Assembly: GCF_022581195.2 (NCBI RefSeq)
Contig: NC_061461.1
Location: 6,386,001-6,450,000 of the forward strand
Source: Helicoverpa zea
Taxonomy: Eukaryota; Arthropoda; Insecta; Lepidoptera; Noctuidae
Reading direction: 5' to 3'
Length of the DNA stretch: 64,000 nucleotides
The notes beneath the pieces were generated by a model. The model searched no databases, was not told where the DNA came from, and saw only the letters and a list, made by a program, of their open reading frames with translations. Positions 60,029 through 64,000 of this stretch are shown here, in pieces. Position numbers and translations under genes: made by a program. The first letter of the stretch is position 1, and each line of letters begins with the position of its first letter.

Positions 60029-62195
60029 AAAAAGAATACCTATTATTTTATAAAAAAAAATGTGAATTTTCAGAATTCTGTTTTTATCATTTTGACAATT
60101 TACCTGGAATAGTAAGAGGAGTTGATGATAATAATATGATTGTTTTTTTTGTACTACCTACTCTGTTTGGTCTTTATTCGCTGACAGTAAAATTGCTTTA
60201 AGTCAGTGTTAATTGTTAAAATGTTAAAGCTTTATTTAACTTATTCTTATTTAATAGTTTGTTTTTGTATCTATTGCCATTTTCATTTACAAGGAAGCAT
60301 AAAAACAAAGTTTATTGTAAAATAGTATAAACTAAACATTATAATTTAAAAGTAAAAAGACGCCATAATAAGAAAAGTGTACATATGTAATAGTTTTAAT
60401 TAATAATTGTCGACACGTTTCTTGTAATTGTATTTAAATCTATAAAAAAGTTTCTAAGCAACAAATAGTTTATTTAAAAATAAGCTTTTTTATTAGTTTA
60501 AGCTAGTAGATATTTTATGAAATGTGATTTTAACATTAGGTCATTAGTTCGATGTGTCTTTATATGTGTTTATAAAAAATATAGTTTATTGTAAATAATA
60601 AGCCGATTATGATACTAAAGTATTGAGATAATTTATAGAAGCTGAAATATAAGTAATTTTATAATGAAAATGATGGATATGTTGAATGTTTCTGGACAAA
60701 TAAATGTGAATGTAAAAACACTTCTGTTTTCTTTCATTTCACGAATTCATTGTATAATAAAATTGTTATTGAAGATTCCAATTTATTAAATTCCACTTTC
60801 ATTTGACAGGCTATAAGTATCAGAATTAACTCATGTGCACGAAGCTCGGGTAAAAATTAACGTTGCTTCAGCAATTTAAAAAATAAATTTACAAACAAAT
60901 TAAAACCAATTTCCAAGATTCAACTCCCAATTTTTTTGTAAAATAAATATATTTTCAAGAGAGGCTGTTTTCAGAAAAATAATTTCTGTAAAATTAAAGA
61001 ACACAAAAAAAGTAACAAGCATTTCATTTTTCACGTGAATAAAAATAAAATACCCTGAATATTTACCTCGCCTCGCTCTATCACGGACGAACACTAATGA
61101 AAACACGACAAAGTTTTTAGAGCACCTACATTAATTCAACCAGTAGGTCACACAAACTCGAACTAACATTTTTACTTAACTACACTTTACCATAGAGTCG
61201 CTACGAAATAACACGAGTGCGAAGTCACATTTTTGCATCACAGGTTCAGTGAAAAGTTTAAATGCACGCCAATCGTTTTAAAATCGCTTTTGCTTCAAAA
61301 GAGGTTTTACGTGACTCAGTGTACCTATAGTAAACTACCATATTTTATGAATGAAAGGTAGTTTTTATGAATATCCTCATGTATTATCAATCTGATTTTG
61401 AAAACTGCACCCGATGAATTACTTATGCATCGCTTTAAAGATTCTAACAACAAAACGAACTGGGCATGCTACATTTGATAGTCGTAACGTGAATTATTTT
61501 GCAATTGTAAATGTAAATCAACAATTTAAGTCTGATCAGAAAAGCAAAGTAAACTCGGCTGAGACTGAGACTGAAATATTATGTAAAGATATTATTATAT
61601 ATTATGTATTTTACATGTAAAGATATCGTTTGCCAGTGGAGTCTAGAGTAAAGGGGCGAATAAAAGTTTTTGGTTTCATCCATACGATAAGGCTGAAAAT
61701 TCACATTCATTAATTTCGGGATTTATACAGGGGATGTACATATGATTTCTACCTAATAAGAATTCTACAGTAGTGACGAGTCGATTAAGAATACCCACAA
61801 TGCCCACTATCGTAGATCCAAGCCAGATCCAGCACTGCTGGACTATCTTGTCTTACGAAGTGTAAGCCGGCTGTAAAACCTCGGTTAACCCGGCTAGACA
61901 AAACATGAGACCTGTGATGAATAGTGAATATATAGAGTATTTAACCGATGATGACGGTAAGATATATATAAGATAATATAACTTTCTGGTTTGTGATTAC
62001 GTTGTCGGAATAACTTCCAGAAGTTGACGTACCTTTCAAAGCCTACCGATTAGTACCGATTCAAGGATACGGGCATCGCGCAACCGTAGTTTCCTTTTTG
62101 GTCGGTGCGTCTTTAACTTAGACAGAACTTCTAGGTTGCTTACTATGTGTATAATAAATGTCACTTATACGTCGTCTTACGATGTATGCAGCCCA
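60029..62195. other. 3' flank and unassigned sequence
   Basis: Probably 3' UTR up to about 60720, then intergenic. No other gene is recognised. Confidence 0.4.
60699..60704 (+). terminator. Candidate poly(A) signal
   Basis: AATAAA lies 900 bp beyond the stop of exon D, in AT-rich sequence. I noticed no earlier perfect hexamer between the stop and here. Real 3' end usage is unknown. Confidence 0.35.
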
Positions 62196-62223
62196 CAGGG
62201 ACAACGTCGCGGGCAACAGCTAG
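62196..62223 (+). mobile_element. 3' scrap of a Helitron-like repeat
   Basis: ACAACGTCGCGGGCAACAG followed by CTAG, then T, matches the 3' end of the 30420-30627 repeat. The rest of the element is not recognisable. Confidence 0.5.
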
Positions 62224-62510
62224 TAAAAGAATACAAGACTACGAAACAATATTTTCACTATATAGAAAGATTTATGACAGCAACTCCTTCACTTTCAAAA
62301 TAACTAAACTCAATCGAATGTCAATCATTGTGATGAATGCCAGCTATCTTCCCATTCACACTCGTGTCGAGAAAGAGATGATTCATACCCGCCGTAAACC
62401 ATTCACTAGTAAACGGAGTAGAAAAACAGTGTTTGCGAATATATATTTTAGAATTGTTTATCAAGTTCCATGTTTTGGTAGTAGTTGGTGTCGGTTAATA
62501 GACATATACC

Positions 62511-62653
62511 GTCTTACCACAAAAACTTTTTAACGTCAGTTTAAGACTTGTCTAAAAAAATGTCAAATTATGACGTTGACATATGGTTCATTTTGGAGAC
62601 ACATTTTTTTTAGACAAGTGTAAAACAGTGGTTAAAGTTTTTGTAGTAAGGCC
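62511..62653. mobile_element. MITE with about 60-bp imperfect inverted repeats
   Basis: The left end CTTACCACAAAAACTTT...GACTTGTCTAAAAAAATGT matches the reverse complement of ACATTTTTTTTAGACAAGTG...AAAGTTTTTGTAGTAAG. The interior is under 40 bp. No target duplication could be fixed. Confidence 0.65.
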
Positions 62654-63167
62654 AATAATGTTTACTAATATTTCTGAAATGTACTGAGTTTTCATCGTCT
62701 TTCATACAGAATTTTTTACACTTACATTATATTCTATCAGCAATTGGCTTTACAAGTGTCGTCGCAATTCTTATCGCAATTAACAGAAGTGATTTCATTT
62801 TAATTAATGCTATTCCCAAAGTTAATAACGACCAATCAAAACTTTGACATTATTCCGAGGAAACTCGTTGTCTTTTATAAGTCAGTAACAATTAAAATGA
62901 TGCCAATGAAAACGGCCACTTGATGATAATTTTATTAGTCAGACAAAATGAAAATTCCATTAGGTACATAGGATTGGTGTAATTTACATAATTGGTTGTA
63001 TAATAACTCAAAAGAACTCCCGAATGATTGATGTGCAAACAAGGAGTTGGGTAACTTACCTTTGAATAAGTTGTAAAATGGAATTCGTTGGTACTGACAT
63101 TGCATAGGTATATTATTCCTAACTCCTTTGTTGGTGATGACATGTTAATGTGGCCTCTAATTTCGAT
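62654..63167. other. Unassigned sequence
   Basis: No feature is recognised. Confidence 0.4.
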
Positions 63168-63171
63168 TATA

Positions 63172-63394
63172 GTTCGGCCATTCAGAGAATGCGTTCCTGA
63201 CACGTCGCGATTGAACTGACGACGTAACTTTGCAATGGCGTTGCAGTTACGATAAAAATATTTTTGCTGGTTGTTTACCGTTTTAACAATTGAGGAGCAT
63301 TAAAACAACATTATTATATCAATAATCAATGAATGTTATTACGTCGTCAGTTCAATCGCGACGTGTCAGGAACGCATTCTCTGAATGGCCGAAC
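63172..63394. mobile_element. 223-bp MITE, deletion derivative of the 20428-21387 transposon
   Basis: Perfect terminal inverted repeats of about 56 bp start GTTCGGCCATTCAGAGAATG and reach GACGACGTAA. TATA lies on both sides (63168-63171 and 63395-63398). In reverse complement its internal part matches the right-hand 165 bases of the 960-bp element almost base for base, so it keeps one end of that element plus a copied TIR. Confidence 0.9.
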
Positions 63395-63424
63395 TATAGT
63401 ATATCAAAGTAATTTGTCCGGGAT

Positions 63425-63600
63425 GCAGCTGAGTAACAGTGTGTTTCATGGAGCGACTGCCTATCTGACTTCTTCAACCCAGTTACCCAGAGAACCAATA
63501 CTCGAATTCAGGCTTCTGACTACCCGTGATGACTGCCGAAGATATTTAAAATTCAAATGACGGGCAGGACTCTCCATTTTAACGTGCCTTCCGAAACAAG
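63425..63600 (-). mobile_element. Decayed SINE body fragment (tail type A)
   Basis: GCGACTGCCTATCTGACTTC, AACCCAGTTACCC, CTTCTGACTACCCGT and TAACGTGCCTTCCGAAACA match the complement of the SINE body at 46910-47294. There are internal deletions, and the head is missing. Confidence 0.75.
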
Positions 63601-64000
63601 ATCGAATCGACGTTTGCAATGTTATTTTTAACTTATAATGTCCTTGCTGCATATAAGTAGCTAGTTCTATTAAAAAATCTGAATAATTATATTATTTATT
63701 TGTATTCCTTATAGAAGGACTGGTTTGCATTTAGAGTGCTACGAAGCGGGAACGCGATTACAATGCATTGGCTCATTGATGTCGTGAATAATTTTCTTAC
63801 CTTCGGACTTTTAATAACAAAGAAGCTGTTTAGAAACATAATGCTGTCGTTGCTATTTTAAAATTTAAAATATATGTATCTTTGTGCAATTTATTACAGT
63901 CAATTTATAAAAAAAAATATTTCATGACTTCCCCTTATTTGTATCCATTGGTTTATTACTTTATATTTAGTTGAGTAAGAATTTAGCTTATCATCAACAG
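63601..64000. other. Unassigned AT-rich sequence
   Basis: No feature is recognised up to the window end. Confidence 0.4.

Noticed and set aside
62147..62533. 128-codon open frame, plus strand
   Set aside because: It runs across the end of a Helitron-like repeat and into a MITE, so it is composed of unrelated non-coding pieces.

Overview
This looks like about 64 kb of a moth genome, most likely a noctuid-type lepidopteran. The sequence is AT-rich, with no operons and no long uninterrupted ORFs. It carries tRNA-headed SINEs, RLE-type and CR1/Jockey-type LINE 3' ends, Helitron-like short repeats starting TCY and ending CTAG, and many MITEs, all typical of Lepidoptera. The species assignment is an inference from these repeat families; nothing in the window names the organism.

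One host gene can be supported. On the plus strand, four phase-compatible exons (51804-51933, 55748-55893, 57175-57316, 59583-59799) join into 210 residues of a cysteine-rich (14 Cys), probably secreted or GPI-anchored protein. Its first exon, with the signal peptide, was not found. The last exon carries two local tandem duplications. A perfect 38-bp duplication doubles the splice acceptor out of frame. A roughly 223-bp duplication repeats the last 36 codons, and all five substitutions between its copies fall at third codon positions.

The rest is intergenic or intronic sequence rich in transposable elements. From left to right: a long palindromic element with a truncated two-exon THAP domain (1448-3542); several SINE copies (5271, 5954, 8664, 11970, 46910, 63425); a GC-rich non-autonomous retroposon (7516-8236); a dead RLE-type LINE 3' half on the minus strand (18350-19800); a 960-bp TIR transposon whose transposase is almost wholly deleted (20428-21387), and its 223-bp MITE derivative 42 kb away (63172-63394); a small spliced Cys-rich ORF next to a transposase-like motif (21787-22296); a CR1/Jockey-type LINE 3' end (24541-25310); a perfect 107-bp inverted repeat (26934-27216); Helitron-like Lep1-type repeats; and MITEs.

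The most complex locus is 33898-39502. A complete-ended copia-type LTR retrotransposon (34374-39133, 5-bp TSD GGCCG) is nested inside a non-autonomous hAT element (33906-39494, 8-bp TSD CCCTTTAT). The copia element has two 198-bp LTRs differing at one base, a primer-binding site matching the anticodon arm of initiator tRNA-Met (the half-tRNA priming known from Drosophila copia), a polypurine tract, and recognisable but broken Gag, PR, IN, RT and RNase H segments. The RT catalytic core is deleted.

I found no true tRNA or rRNA genes, no CRISPR array and no prokaryotic-type gene cluster. The candidates for something undescribed are the duplicated terminal exon, the THAP palindrome, the nested hAT/copia locus and the perfect inverted repeat.
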